From: JACNJF01 sp050288105
GTDB taxonomy: Bacteria; Pseudomonadota; Gammaproteobacteria; GCA-001735895
Assembly: GCA_050288105.1 (NCBI GenBank)
Contig: JBNKDE010000004.1
Span: forward strand, 186,001-250,000
Reading direction: 5' to 3'
DNA length: 64,000 bases
Shown here: positions 8,505 to 17,211 of the stretch, piece by piece
How positions within the stretch are numbered: the stretch's first letter is position 1
Layout: every line of letters starts with the position of its first letter
Notes under the pieces: model-generated
The model's input: the letters and a program-made list of their open reading frames with translations, nothing else
The model's database searches: none
What the model was told of the DNA's origin: nothing
Program-made: the position numbers and the translations under genes

Positions 8505-9542
8505 TTACTTGTAGAAAGAAAACATCTCTTCCAAGGATTTAACCTTGATCTTGTCAGCATGACCCGCACAACCAAAAGCTTCGAAACGAGCTTTACAGAT
8601 GCCCTTCATAGCCGCAGTTGACTCTTTCAGGAATTTGCGTGGATCAAAGTTGCTTGGATTTTCTGCCAGGTGCTTACGAATAGAGCCGGTAGATGCCATA
8701 CGTAAATCGGTATCGATATTTACCTTACGTACACCATTCTTGATGCCTTCCTGAATCTCTTCTACTGGTACACCGTAGGTTTGACCCATATCGCCACCGT
8801 ATGAATTGATCACTTTTAACCAGTCCTGTGGCACTGAAGAAGAACCATGCATAACCAGATGAGTATTCGGAATACGTGCGTGAATCTCACGGATGCGATC
8901 AATACGCAGGATTTCGCCAGTTGGCTCCTTGGTGAATTTATAAGCACCGTGTGAAGTACCAATGGCAATCGCCAGTGCATCTACACCCGTATCGGCAACA
9001 AAGCGTGCAGCTTCTTCGACATCAGTCAGTAACTGGTCCATATCCAGCTTGCCTTCAGCGCCGTGACCATCTTCTTCACCCATTTCACCGGTTTCCAGCG
9101 AACCCAGACAACCCAGCTCACCTTCAACAGAAACGCCACCAGCGTGTGCCATATCAACCACAGTTTTAGTGACCTGCACATTGTATTCATAAGAAGCCGG
9201 AGTTTTCATGTCTGACATGAGCGATCCATCCATCATGACCGAGCTGAATCCAGACTGGATAGAGCGCAGACAAACAGCAGGCTCTGAACCATGATCCTGA
9301 TGCATACAAACTGGAATATGCGGATACATTTCGATGGCTGCGCTAATCAGGTGACGCAGGAAGGGCTCACCGGCGTAGGAACGTGCACCAGCTGAACCTT
9401 GCAGAATAACCGGGCTGTTGACTTCATTAGCAGCCTGCATGATGGCATGCACCTGCTCCATATTGTTTACATTAAATGCAGGCATACCAAAATCGTTTTC
9501 TGCTGCATAATCGAGTAACTGTCTTAATGAAATGAGCGCCAT
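8505..9542 (-). CDS. fba: class II fructose-1,6-bisphosphate aldolase
   Basis: Zinc-dependent aldolase converting fructose 1,6-bisphosphate to dihydroxyacetone phosphate and glyceraldehyde 3-phosphate. At 345 residues with the start MALISLRQLLDYAAENDFGMPAFNVNNMEQ it matches the Calvin-cycle-type (CbbA) class II subgroup found widely in proteobacteria. VCMHQDHGSEP supplies zinc-site histidines, and VMHGSSSVPQDW and VNIDTDLRMA form the phosphate-binding loops. SD sequence AGGGGAAG precedes the ATG. It is last in the tkt-gap-pgk-pyk-fba array, separated from pyk by a strong hairpin and followed by an intrinsic terminator. The CbbA-like type does not by itself show CO2 fixation; no Rubisco gene is in the window. 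Confidence 0.96.
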   Translation of the reverse strand: MALISLRQLLDYAAENDFGMPAFNVNNMEQVHAIMQAANEVNSPVILQGSAGARSYAGEPFLRHLISAAIEMYPHIPVCMHQDHGSEPAVCLRSIQSGFSSVMMDGSLMSDMKTPASYEYNVQVTKTVVDMAHAGGVSVEGELGCLGSLETGEMGEEDGHGAEGKLDMDQLLTDVEEAARFVADTGVDALAIAIGTSHGAYKFTKEPTGEILRIDRIREIHARIPNTHLVMHGSSSVPQDWLKVINSYGGDMGQTYGVPVEEIQEGIKNGVRKVNIDTDLRMASTGSIRKHLAENPSNFDPRKFLKESTAAMKGICKARFEAFGCAGHADKIKVKSLEEMFSFYK

Positions 9543-9592
9543 ATTGACTTCCCCTAAGTTGACATTGTTAAAATAAAAACTGGAACCTTAAA

Positions 9593-9626
9593 CGGATGAG
9601 GTATGTTTTACAACATACCTCATCCG
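9593..9626 (-). terminator. strong hairpin between pyk and fba
   Basis: A perfect 15-bp stem (CGGATGAGGTATGTT at 9593-9607, its complement at 9612-9626) with a TTAC loop lies between the pyk stop and fba. The minus-strand sequence after it (TTTAAGG) is only a short T-run, so it may attenuate or stabilise transcripts rather than terminate fully. Confidence 0.6.
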
Positions 9627-9638
9627 CCCTGATTCCGA

Positions 9639-11102
9639 CTAATCTGCAAGCACTGGCATATCGCCAACCTTGACTATCTTCATCGCATTGGTCCCACCAC
9701 CGGTACCCATCAGGTCACCTTTGGTAATAATAACCAGATCTCCCTTGCTCACCACACCTTCCTGTAACAGCACATCGATGACTATCTTGTTCGCTGCCGC
9801 ATGATTATTGTTCTCAATGACCGGAAACTCGACCGGTGTTACGCCGCGATACATAGATACCTTGCGATTGGTTATTTCATGCGTTGACAGCGAGTAGATT
9901 GGAATCCCGGAACTGATACGTGACATCCATAAAGGGGTCGAGCCTGATTCTGTGAGCGCAGCAATAGCACGCACATTCAGGTGGTTGGCGGTGTACATGG
10001 TAGCCATTGCAATGGCTTCGTCCACCTGCTCAAAAGTCATATCCATGCGATGATGCGAGCGTAAGGCCGCTGCCTGCTGTTCAGCGTTGTGGCAGATACG
10101 GGACATTGAAGCGACTGTTTCTACCGGGTAATCGCCAGTTGCCGTTTCAGCCGATAACATCACTGCATCGGTACCATCCAGTACCGCATTCGCCACGTCA
10201 AATACCTCAGCACGGGTAGGGATCGGATTCTCTCGCATCGACTCCATCATCTGGGTAGCCGTAATCACTACACGATTCATGTCACGCGCCATCTTGATCA
10301 GACGTTTCTGAACAGCCGGTAAATGATCGTCTCCGATCTCAACACCGAGGTCACCGCGAGCGATCATAATCACGTCGGAGGCATCGATAATAGTTTCAAT
10401 ATTCTGCAGTGCTTCTGCCCTTTCGATTTTTGAAACAATCGCACCATGGCCACCAGCCTGCCGTAACAGGGTCCTGGCCAGCTTGACATCCCCTGCATTG
10501 CGGGGAAATGAAATCGCCACATAATCAGCTTCTATCTGCGCTGCAACCTTGATATCTTCGCGGTCCTTTTCAGTCAGCGCATCGGCGGATAAGCCACCGC
10601 CTTTGAGGTTAATACCCTTGTTATCAGAAAGCGTGCCACCGACCTGTACCGTGGTGAAGATTCGGTTCCCTTCAACCGAAGTCACCTCTAATACAATGCG
10701 CCCGTCATCCAGGACCAGCACATCATCCTGTTTGACATCTCGCGGTAAATCCGCGTAGGTAATACCCACTTCATGCTGGTTACCTTCATCCCGCGCGAGG
10801 TCGGCATTGAGGCAGAATTTATCACCTGTTGCCAGCTCAATGGCACCCTTGCTAAAACGCTGGGTGCGTATCTTTGGTCCCTGCAGGTCAACCAGCACAC
10901 CCACAAAGCGGCCATTTGCCTGCGCAATTTCTCGCACACGCTGTGCACGTTGTTGATGCTCCTGCGGACTACCATGCGAGAAATTTAATCGCACGACATC
11001 GATACCCGCCTTGATCAGCTTATCCAGAACCTCGTCCGATTCTGTAGCAGGGCCCAGCGTGGCAAGAATTTTAGTACGACGTAAAACGACGTTATCGTTC
11101 AT
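9639..11102 (-). CDS. pyk: pyruvate kinase
   Basis: Transfers phosphate from phosphoenolpyruvate to ADP, the last step of glycolysis, in the cytoplasm. The N terminus RRTKILATLGPATES carries the family signature. VVRLNFSHGSP, AISFPRNAGD, VSKIERAEAL (catalytic Lys), MIARGDLGVEIG (metal/substrate site) and MLSAETATGDYPVE all appear in order. The C-terminal regulatory domain is complete, and 487 residues matches the bacterial PykA/PykF range. It starts five bases after the pgk stop with no good ribosome binding site of its own, which suggests translational coupling to pgk. Confidence 0.96.
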   Translation of the reverse strand: MNDNVVLRRTKILATLGPATESDEVLDKLIKAGIDVVRLNFSHGSPQEHQQRAQRVREIAQANGRFVGVLVDLQGPKIRTQRFSKGAIELATGDKFCLNADLARDEGNQHEVGITYADLPRDVKQDDVLVLDDGRIVLEVTSVEGNRIFTTVQVGGTLSDNKGINLKGGGLSADALTEKDREDIKVAAQIEADYVAISFPRNAGDVKLARTLLRQAGGHGAIVSKIERAEALQNIETIIDASDVIMIARGDLGVEIGDDHLPAVQKRLIKMARDMNRVVITATQMMESMRENPIPTRAEVFDVANAVLDGTDAVMLSAETATGDYPVETVASMSRICHNAEQQAAALRSHHRMDMTFEQVDEAIAMATMYTANHLNVRAIAALTESGSTPLWMSRISSGIPIYSLSTHEITNRKVSMYRGVTPVEFPVIENNNHAAANKIVIDVLLQEGVVSKGDLVIITKGDLMGTGGGTNAMKIVKVGDMPVLAD

Positions 11103-11107
11103 ACAGG

Positions 11108-12289
11108 TTATTTCGCGGCCTGCTCTTCCAGCATGGCAACCGCGGGCAGGGTCTTACCTTCCAGGTACTCCAGGAATGCACCACCTGCTGTCGAGATATA
11201 GGAAACTTTATCGTAGATATCATATTTCTGAATGGCGGCAATCGTATCGCCACCGCCAGCCAGGCTGAAGCAATCAGACTCGGCAATCGCCATTGATATG
11301 GTTTTAGTGCCTTCACCGAACTGGTCAAACTCAAATACACCTACCGGGCCATTCCACACCACGGTACCCGCATTCCTGATAATTTCAGCCAGCTCATTCG
11401 CAGAATCGGGTCCAATGTCAAAAATCATATCATCGTCCTCAACTTCGGTTACTGGCTTTAAGGTAGCTTCAGCTGTTTCAGAAAATTCCTTTCCACAAAC
11501 CACATCGGTGGCAATAGGAATAATGGCTCCACGTGCAGTCATTTTTTCGACCAGCGCTTTTGCAGTATCGACCAGGTCCACCTCACACAGGGATTTACCT
11601 ACATTGTGTCCCATCGCTTTTAAAAAGGTATTTGCGATACCACCACCAACAACCAGCTGATCAACCTTTTCAGACAGTGCTTCCAGCACAGTCAGCTTGG
11701 TAGAAACCTTGGAACCACCCACGATAGCAACCATCGGACGTGCTGGTTCAGCCAGCGCTTTTGCCAGGCTATCCAGCTCAGCAGAAAGCAGGATACCGGC
11801 ACAGGCAGTAGGCGCAAACTTTCCCACGCCGTGGGTAGATGCCTGCGCACGATGCGCTGTACCAAAGGCATCCATTACAAAGATATCGCATAAGGCTGCA
11901 TATTTTTGCGCCAGGGCTTCATCGTCTTTCTTTTCACCTTCGTTAAATCGTACATTTTCAAACAGTACGACTTCGCCATCCGCAACTTCAGGAGCTGTTT
12001 CCAGGTAATCCTTGATCAGGCGCACATTAGCCCCAAGCTTGGCAGACAGCTCATCAGCGATGGGCTGCATTGAGTTTTCTTCATCAATCTTACCTTCTTC
12101 CGGACGCCCACGATGGGACATCACCTGAACTTTGGCACCGGCTTTAACACAGTGCTCTATCGTCGGCATAGAAGCGGTAATACGTGCATCAGAAGTCACC
12201 TTGCCATCTTTAACGGGAACATTTAAATCTGCACGAATCAGTACGCGCTTTCCAGCCAGGTCCAGGTCAGTCAATTTGATAAAAGCCAT
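11108..12289 (-). CDS. pgk: phosphoglycerate kinase
   Basis: Reversible phosphate transfer between 1,3-bisphosphoglycerate and ADP. The family signature KRVLIRADLNVPVKDG lies near residue 14, with SHRGRP, the hinge segment VAIVGGSKVSTKL, GGGIANTFL, and the C-terminal nucleotide loop VWNGPVGVFEF and SLAGGGDT. At 393 residues it is a typical bacterial enzyme. SD AGGAG precedes the ATG by about eight bases. It lies between gap and pyk on the minus strand; the gap-pgk interval contains a palindromic element and a hairpin, so pgk may have its own start of transcription. Confidence 0.97.
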   Translation of the reverse strand: MAFIKLTDLDLAGKRVLIRADLNVPVKDGKVTSDARITASMPTIEHCVKAGAKVQVMSHRGRPEEGKIDEENSMQPIADELSAKLGANVRLIKDYLETAPEVADGEVVLFENVRFNEGEKKDDEALAQKYAALCDIFVMDAFGTAHRAQASTHGVGKFAPTACAGILLSAELDSLAKALAEPARPMVAIVGGSKVSTKLTVLEALSEKVDQLVVGGGIANTFLKAMGHNVGKSLCEVDLVDTAKALVEKMTARGAIIPIATDVVCGKEFSETAEATLKPVTEVEDDDMIFDIGPDSANELAEIIRNAGTVVWNGPVGVFEFDQFGEGTKTISMAIAESDCFSLAGGGDTIAAIQKYDIYDKVSYISTAGGAFLEYLEGKTLPAVAMLEEQAAK

Positions 12290-12383
12290 GAAGATTCTCC
12301 TTCAAGTATTTGGATAGGTTAAAACGGTTTGTTAAATTGATACATTTTTATGCTGGCCGCGAAACTTAACAAACAGTTTTTAA

Positions 12384-12412
12384 ATAAGCTACCCGAGAAT
12401 CGGGTAGCTTAT
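12384..12412 (-). terminator. hairpin downstream of gap
   Basis: A perfect 13-bp stem ATAAGCTACCCGA / TCGGGTAGCTTAT with a GAA loop. On the minus strand it follows gap and the inverted-repeat element and is followed by TTAAAAACTGTTT, a weak T-rich tail. Probably a transcription terminator or processing site between gap and pgk. Confidence 0.6.
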
Positions 12413-12424
12413 AGTCTGAAACAT

Positions 12425-12545
12425 TAAGCGAGGATTTTTATTCGACAGCAAGGCGGCCGATTTTTTTGAACCGCGCAGCGTACCAGCAGTACCTGAGCAG
12501 TCAAAAAAGTCCGACAACGCCGCTATCGGACAAAAAGACCGCTTA
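12425..12545. repeat. 121-bp imperfect inverted-repeat (REP/MITE-like) element
   Basis: Two arms of 45 bases (12425-12469 and 12501-12545) are imperfect inverted copies around a 31-base core. They share the outermost TAAGCG / CGCTTA, an A-rich block (AAAAA), GCT.TCG, and TCAAAAAA at the inner ends; a one-base offset is needed in the middle. The core contains its own dyad, GGTACTGCTGGTAC on the minus strand. The right end overlaps the gap stop codon, so the element abuts the gene exactly. It has no coding capacity and no terminal transposase, as expected for a non-autonomous palindromic repeat. No second copy was seen in this window. Confidence 0.6.
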
Positions 12546-13550
12546 GTTGGCTGCGACGTGTCTGGCGAAACGCAGCATGTTACAGGTATAACCATACTCA
12601 TTGTCATACCAGCTAACCAGCTTAACAAAAGTTCCATCCAGTGCGATACCGGCTTCTGAATCGAAGATAGAAGAATTGCTGTTTCCGCGGAAGTCGGTGG
12701 CAACCACTTTTTCATCGGTATAACCCAGTGTTTCACCAATGCCAGGAGCCTCTGAAGCTGCCTTCATGGCCGCACAGATTTCTTCGTATGAAGCATCTTT
12801 TTCCAGCTCAACCGTCAGGTCAACTACTGAAACGTCAGAGGTTGGTACACGGAAAGCCATACCAGTCAGCTTGCCATTCAGTTCAGGCAATACCACACCC
12901 ACGGCTTTCGCAGCGCCGGTAGATGAAGGAATGATGTTTTCCAGAATGCCGCGACCACCGCGCCAGTCTTTCATAGAAGGCCCATCCACTGTTTTCTGAG
13001 TTGCAGTAGCAGCATGTACTGTTGTCATCAGGCCACGCTTGATTCCCCAGTTGTCATTTAATACCTTGGCAACAGGTGCGAGACAGTTAGTCGTACAGGA
13101 AGCTGCAGAGATGATCGCCTGACCAGCATAAGTTTCATGGTTAACACCATAAACAAACATGGGCGTACCATCTTTGGAAGGTGCAGACATCACAACCTTT
13201 TTGGCGCCAGCATCGATATGCTTCTGACAGGTTTCCTCGGTCAGGAAGAAACCGGTACATTCAAGCACCAGATCAGCATTGATATCACCCCAGGCCAGAT
13301 TGGCAGGATCGCGCTCAGCAGTTAAGCGAATAGTCTTACCATTAACAACCAGATTACCGCCTTCTACCGAGATATCTCCATTGAAATTTCCATGCACAGA
13401 ATCGTACTTCAGCATGTATGCCAGGTAATCAGCATCCAGCAGATCATTGATACCTACTACTTCTATATCGTTCGCAAAATCTTTTGCAATGGCTCGGAAC
13501 GCCATACGACCAATACGGCCAAAACCGTTAATACCGACTTTAATCGTCAT
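12543..13550 (-). CDS. gap: glyceraldehyde-3-phosphate dehydrogenase
   Basis: Oxidises glyceraldehyde 3-phosphate to 1,3-bisphosphoglycerate with NAD(P)+. The nucleotide-binding start VGINGFGRIGRMAFRA and the catalytic Cys loop SAASCTTNCLAPVAKVL are intact, as are HAATATQKTVDGP and the C-terminal WYDNEYGYTCNMLR. 335 residues is standard. SD AGGAG lies about eight bases before the ATG. It is second in the tkt-gap-pgk-pyk-fba block. Its stop codon forms the edge of the inverted-repeat element at 12425-12545. Confidence 0.97.
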   Translation of the reverse strand: MTIKVGINGFGRIGRMAFRAIAKDFANDIEVVGINDLLDADYLAYMLKYDSVHGNFNGDISVEGGNLVVNGKTIRLTAERDPANLAWGDINADLVLECTGFFLTEETCQKHIDAGAKKVVMSAPSKDGTPMFVYGVNHETYAGQAIISAASCTTNCLAPVAKVLNDNWGIKRGLMTTVHAATATQKTVDGPSMKDWRGGRGILENIIPSSTGAAKAVGVVLPELNGKLTGMAFRVPTSDVSVVDLTVELEKDASYEEICAAMKAASEAPGIGETLGYTDEKVVATDFRGNSNSSIFDSEAGIALDGTFVKLVSWYDNEYGYTCNMLRFARHVAAN

Positions 13551-13586
13551 AATTTTCTCCTAAGTTAACTTTTTTCGTATCAATAA

Positions 13587-15572
13587 CTATGCTACTGAAT
13601 TTACAGCTTCAACAACCTTATCAACCGTGAAACCGAAGTATTTAAACAATTCACCCGCAGGTGCAGATTCACCAAAACGGTTAATACCAACTACAGCACC
13701 ATTCATGCCCACGTATTTGTACCAGCCATCGCTAACTGCTGCTTCAACCGCAACACGCCGGGTAACCGCTGCAGGTAAAACGGACTCACGATAAGCGGCA
13801 TCCTGCGCATCAAAAAGGTTGGTAGACGGCATGGAAACCACGCGAATCTTCTTATCGGTGATTTTTGCAGCTGCATCCATCGCCAGCGCAACCTCTGAAC
13901 CCGTAGCAATGATGATCACATCGGGGGTACCGTCACAGTCCTTAAGCACATAACCACCTTTGGTGATGTCTGAGATCTGCGTACTAGTGCGTTGCTGATG
14001 AGCTAAGCCCTGACGCGAAAAGATCAGGCAGCTTGGGCCTTCCTTGCGCTCTATTGCCTGTTGCCAGGCCACTGCAGATTCTACTGCATCGCAGGGACGC
14101 CATACGGCCATATTGGGAATCATACGTAAAGTGGGAATTTGCTCGATTGGCTGATGTGTTGGACCATCTTCACCCAGGCCAATAGAGTCATGCGTGTATA
14201 CGAAGATAGAACGTTGCTTCATCAACGCTGCCATGCGCAAAGCATTACGTGCGTATTCAGAGAACATCAGGAAAGTTGCACCGAATGGAATCAACCCGCC
14301 ATGCAGGGCGATGCCGTTCATAATCGCTGACATTGCAAATTCACGCACACCATATCTCACATAGTTGGCATCTTCATTAGCATCCATAGGCTTGTAACCA
14401 GACCATTCAGTCAGGTTTGAACAACCCAGGTCAGCAGAGCCACCAAACAGTTCGGGAACCATCGGAGAATAGGCTTCGATTGCCGCTAATGACGCCTGGC
14501 GTGTGGCAGGGCTTTTCGCTTCAGCATTTACAGCCGCAATATAATCGGCGGACTGCGCAGCCCAGTCAGCAGGTAACTCACCAGCCATACGACGCTCAAA
14601 TTCAGCTGCCAGTTCAGGGTTTTCGGCTTTATAAGCAGCGAATTTTTCATTCCACTCTGCCTCTGCCTGGCTACCGGACTCTTTCGCGCTCCAACCAGCA
14701 TAAATATCTTCAGGCACCACAAAAGCTTCGTATTCCCAGCCCAAAGCTTCTTTGGTCTGATCAATTTCATCCTGTCCCAGTGGGGCACCATGACAGGAGT
14801 GGCTACCAGCCTTGTTCGGCGAACCAAAACCGATGGTGGTTTTGCAGCAGATCATCGTTGGTTTATCAGTCACCGACTTGGCTTCTTCAATTGCTTTAGC
14901 AATCGCTTCAGCGTCATGACCATCGACATTGGGGATCACCTGCCAGCCATAAGCCTCAAAACGTTTAGGGGTATCGTCTGTAAACCAGCCATCAACATGA
15001 CCATCAATTGAGATACCATTGTCATCCCAGAAAGCAATCAGCTTACCCAGGCCTAAGGTACCAGCCAACGAGCAGGCTTCATGCGAGATGCCTTCCATCA
15101 TGCAGCCATCGCCCATGAAAACATAGGTATGATGGTTAACAACCGTATGCCCGCCCTGATTAAACTGTGCAGCCAGCGCTTTTTCAGCGATAGCCATACC
15201 AACGGCATTGGTAATGCCCTGACCCAGTGGACCGGTAGTCGTTTCGACACCAGGGGCATATCCATACTCGGGATGGCCTGGAGTTTTGGAGTGTAATTGC
15301 CTGAAGTTTTTCAGGTCATCAATAGAAAGGTCGTACCCGGTCAGGTGTAGTAAAGAATAAATCAGCATTGAACCGTGACCGTTAGACAGGATGAATCTAT
15401 CCCTGTCAGCCCAACCAGGATTGGAAGGGTTGTGCTTCATATGGTCATTCCATAACACTTCAGCGATGTCAGCCATCCCCATTGGGGCACCTGGATGACC
15501 AGAATTCGCTTTCTGGACAGCGTCCATACTCAGCGCTCGAACAGCATTTGCGAGATCTCTACGAGATGGCAT
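13587..15572 (-). CDS. tkt: transketolase
   Basis: Thiamine-diphosphate enzyme moving two-carbon ketol units between sugar phosphates in the pentose phosphate (or Calvin) pathway. The start MPSRRDLANAVRALSMDAVQKANSGHPGAPMG is the family N terminus. I chose ATG 15572 because GTGAGGAG precedes it at proper spacing; an upstream in-frame start at 15635 would add 21 residues unlike the family. The ThDP motif GDGCMMEGISHEACSLAG, the pyrimidine domain THDSIGLGEDGPTHQPIEQ and the C-terminal domain are complete (661 residues). First gene of the minus-strand carbon block, 36 bases before gap. Confidence 0.95.
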   Translation of the reverse strand: MPSRRDLANAVRALSMDAVQKANSGHPGAPMGMADIAEVLWNDHMKHNPSNPGWADRDRFILSNGHGSMLIYSLLHLTGYDLSIDDLKNFRQLHSKTPGHPEYGYAPGVETTTGPLGQGITNAVGMAIAEKALAAQFNQGGHTVVNHHTYVFMGDGCMMEGISHEACSLAGTLGLGKLIAFWDDNGISIDGHVDGWFTDDTPKRFEAYGWQVIPNVDGHDAEAIAKAIEEAKSVTDKPTMICCKTTIGFGSPNKAGSHSCHGAPLGQDEIDQTKEALGWEYEAFVVPEDIYAGWSAKESGSQAEAEWNEKFAAYKAENPELAAEFERRMAGELPADWAAQSADYIAAVNAEAKSPATRQASLAAIEAYSPMVPELFGGSADLGCSNLTEWSGYKPMDANEDANYVRYGVREFAMSAIMNGIALHGGLIPFGATFLMFSEYARNALRMAALMKQRSIFVYTHDSIGLGEDGPTHQPIEQIPTLRMIPNMAVWRPCDAVESAVAWQQAIERKEGPSCLIFSRQGLAHQQRTSTQISDITKGGYVLKDCDGTPDVIIIATGSEVALAMDAAAKITDKKIRVVSMPSTNLFDAQDAAYRESVLPAAVTRRVAVEAAVSDGWYKYVGMNGAVVGINRFGESAPAGELFKYFGFTVDKVVEAVNSVA

Positions 15573-15872
15573 AGCTTTCTCCTCACATTTAAAAAAAATC
15601 GTTGTCCTGCCCAGCCTCAAATTAGCGCTGAACAAAAATTCTTATAATCAGTTAGTTACCGCGCAAAAACCCAATACCTTGTATTGAATTTAACTATTAG
15701 CGGCGATAAAGGCGCGCTATTCTCCCCTAGAATCATATTTTCAGCAACTCAAAATGGTTATTGTGGTATCAATTCAAACTATAGAGTCAGACAAATTTCC
15801 ATGCCAGGCAACTTGTTATTCCCCCGCGAATACGCTATATAATGCGCGCTTTGCACGTCTTTAAGGTAGATC
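15573..15872. other. divergent tkt / metK control region
   Basis: 300 bp with no gene. It holds the tkt ribosome binding site and leader on one side, a short dyad CAATAC-CTT-GTATTG (15672-15686), and the metK promoter on the other. I looked for tandem MetJ boxes (AGACGTCT) near metK and found only a half-like CACGTCT, so MetJ control is not supported. Confidence 0.6.
15813..15843 (+). promoter_or_regulatory. probable sigma70 promoter of metK
   Basis: TTGTTA (15813-15818) and a perfect TATAAT (15838-15843) separated by 19 bp, placing the start of transcription about 25 bases before the metK ATG. The spacer is longer than ideal, so the -35 is tentative while the -10 is strong. Confidence 0.5.
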
Positions 15873-17036
15873 ATGTCCCATTCATTCATATTCACATCTG
15901 AGTCCGTCTCAGAAGGACACCCTGATAAACTATGCGACGCAGTCTCCGATGCGATTCTGGATGCAGTACTCATTCAGGACAAACACGCGCGCGTTGCCTG
16001 TGAAACGCTCGCGAAAACGGGCATGATTGTACTGGCTGGAGAGCTGACAACCTCGGCCCATATCGATTTTGAATCGATTGTGCGTAAAACGGTGGTCGAC
16101 ATTGGCTACGACTCCTCCGAAGTGGGATTTGATGGCAATACCTGTGCCGTCATTAATGCCCTGGGTCACCAGTCTCCTGACATCGCTATGGGTGTAGACC
16201 GCAGTGTTGATGAAGATCAGGGTGCTGGAGATCAGGGTCTGATGTTCGGTTATGCCACCAATGAAACCGATAACCTGATGCCCGCTCCCATCAGCTTTGC
16301 ACACAAGCTGGTCAAGCAACAGGCCGATGTGCGCCGCGCAGGCGAACTGAGCTGGTTGCGTCCGGACGCCAAGAGTCAGCTAACCTTTCAATATGAAAAC
16401 GGCAAACCCGTTGCGGTCAGCGCAATCGTTTTATCTACCCAGCACTCCCCCGAGATTTCACTGGCCGAACTGCAGGAAGGCGTGATGGAAACCATCATCA
16501 AGCCTGTGGTTCCAGCCTCCTGGATCAAGCAGGATACCCAGATCCACATCAACCCGACGGGTAACTTCGTGATTGGTGGTCCGGTTGGCGACGCAGGCCT
16601 GACAGGACGCAAGATTATCGTTGATACCTATGGTGGTATGGCGCGTCATGGTGGTGGTGCATTCTCTGGCAAGGATCCTTCTAAAGTGGATCGCTCCGCT
16701 GCTTATGCGGGACGTTACGTAGCCAAGAATATCGTCGCGGCGGGTCTTGCAGAGCGCTGTGAAATCCAGATCAGCTATGCTATCGGTGTTGCGAAGCCTA
16801 CGTCCATCAGCATAGAAACTTTTGGTACTAACCATGTTGATAACAGCCTGATTGTGGAGCTGGTACGCGAACATTTCGATCTGCGCCCCTGGGGTATTAT
16901 CAACGGCCTGAACCTGCTGAGTACGACCTACCGACCGACTGCAGCCTATGGGCATTTTGGTCGCGATGATCTCAACCTGAGTTGGGAAAAAACCGATAAG
17001 GCCGAGTTATTGAGATCTGGCGCAGGACTGAAATAA
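15873..17036 (+). CDS. metK: S-adenosylmethionine synthetase
   Basis: Makes S-adenosylmethionine from methionine and ATP. The N terminus FTSESVSEGHPDKLCDAVSDAILDA carries the ATP/metal-binding GHPDK motif. GAGDQGLMFGYATNET is the family signature 1, and GGGAFSGKDPSKVDRSAAYA the C-terminal phosphate loop. 387 residues is normal. Its own promoter lies upstream, and ahcY follows after 175 bp with a separate promoter and riboswitch. With ahcY and metF it makes up part of the methyl cycle, though no methionine synthase gene is in the window. Confidence 0.97.
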   Translation: MSHSFIFTSESVSEGHPDKLCDAVSDAILDAVLIQDKHARVACETLAKTGMIVLAGELTTSAHIDFESIVRKTVVDIGYDSSEVGFDGNTCAVINALGHQSPDIAMGVDRSVDEDQGAGDQGLMFGYATNETDNLMPAPISFAHKLVKQQADVRRAGELSWLRPDAKSQLTFQYENGKPVAVSAIVLSTQHSPEISLAELQEGVMETIIKPVVPASWIKQDTQIHINPTGNFVIGGPVGDAGLTGRKIIVDTYGGMARHGGGAFSGKDPSKVDRSAAYAGRYVAKNIVAAGLAERCEIQISYAIGVAKPTSISIETFGTNHVDNSLIVELVREHFDLRPWGIINGLNLLSTTYRPTAAYGHFGRDDLNLSWEKTDKAELLRSGAGLK

Positions 17037-17050
17037 ACCTCTAGCGCGAC

Positions 17051-17078
17051 TTTACAAATCAAAATCACCGGCTAGAAT
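17051..17078 (+). promoter_or_regulatory. sigma70 promoter of ahcY
   Basis: TTTACA (17051-17056), 16-bp spacer, TAGAAT (17073-17078): each hexamer matches consensus at five of six positions. Transcription would start near 17085, just upstream of a GCCCGT-AACATC-ACGGGC hairpin (17094-17111) and the riboswitch. Confidence 0.75.
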
Positions 17079-17117
17079 ACACAACCTGATTTTGCCCGTA
17101 ACATCACGGGCACCTTA

Positions 17118-17187
17118 TTTGAGGAGCGTTGCGACAGTACTCATGCTGCCAGGCTCGAATAGGGTTATTTAATCAACGGCGCTCATA
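17118..17187 (+). ncRNA. S-adenosylhomocysteine (SAH) riboswitch
   Basis: The leader of ahcY contains the conserved blocks of the SAH riboswitch in order: GAGGAGCGTTGCGAC, CCAGGCTCG and CAACGGCGCTCA. TTTGAG (17118-17123) can pair with CTCGAA (17154-17159) as P1, CAG/CTG segments form P2, and GAGCG pairs with CGCTC near the 3' end as the pseudoknot helix. A GGAGG ribosome binding site lies about 13 bases downstream. The family is known to switch on ahcY when SAH accumulates. Identification rests on motif order and location, not on a covariance search. Confidence 0.9.
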
Positions 17188-17211
17188 AATAGACCTCTGG
17201 AGGTTAAATTT

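Noticed and set aside
12389..12739. Open frame opposite and beyond the gap 3' end on the minus strand
   Set aside because: It runs out of frame through gap and the inverted-repeat element and shows no family features; a shadow frame.
15573..15635. Extended N terminus for transketolase from 15635
   Set aside because: The added 21 residues do not resemble the family, and the internal ATG at 15572 has a strong AGGAG site.
15636..15872. MetJ operator upstream of metK
   Set aside because: Only one half-like CACGTCT was found, with no tandem AGACGTCT repeats.
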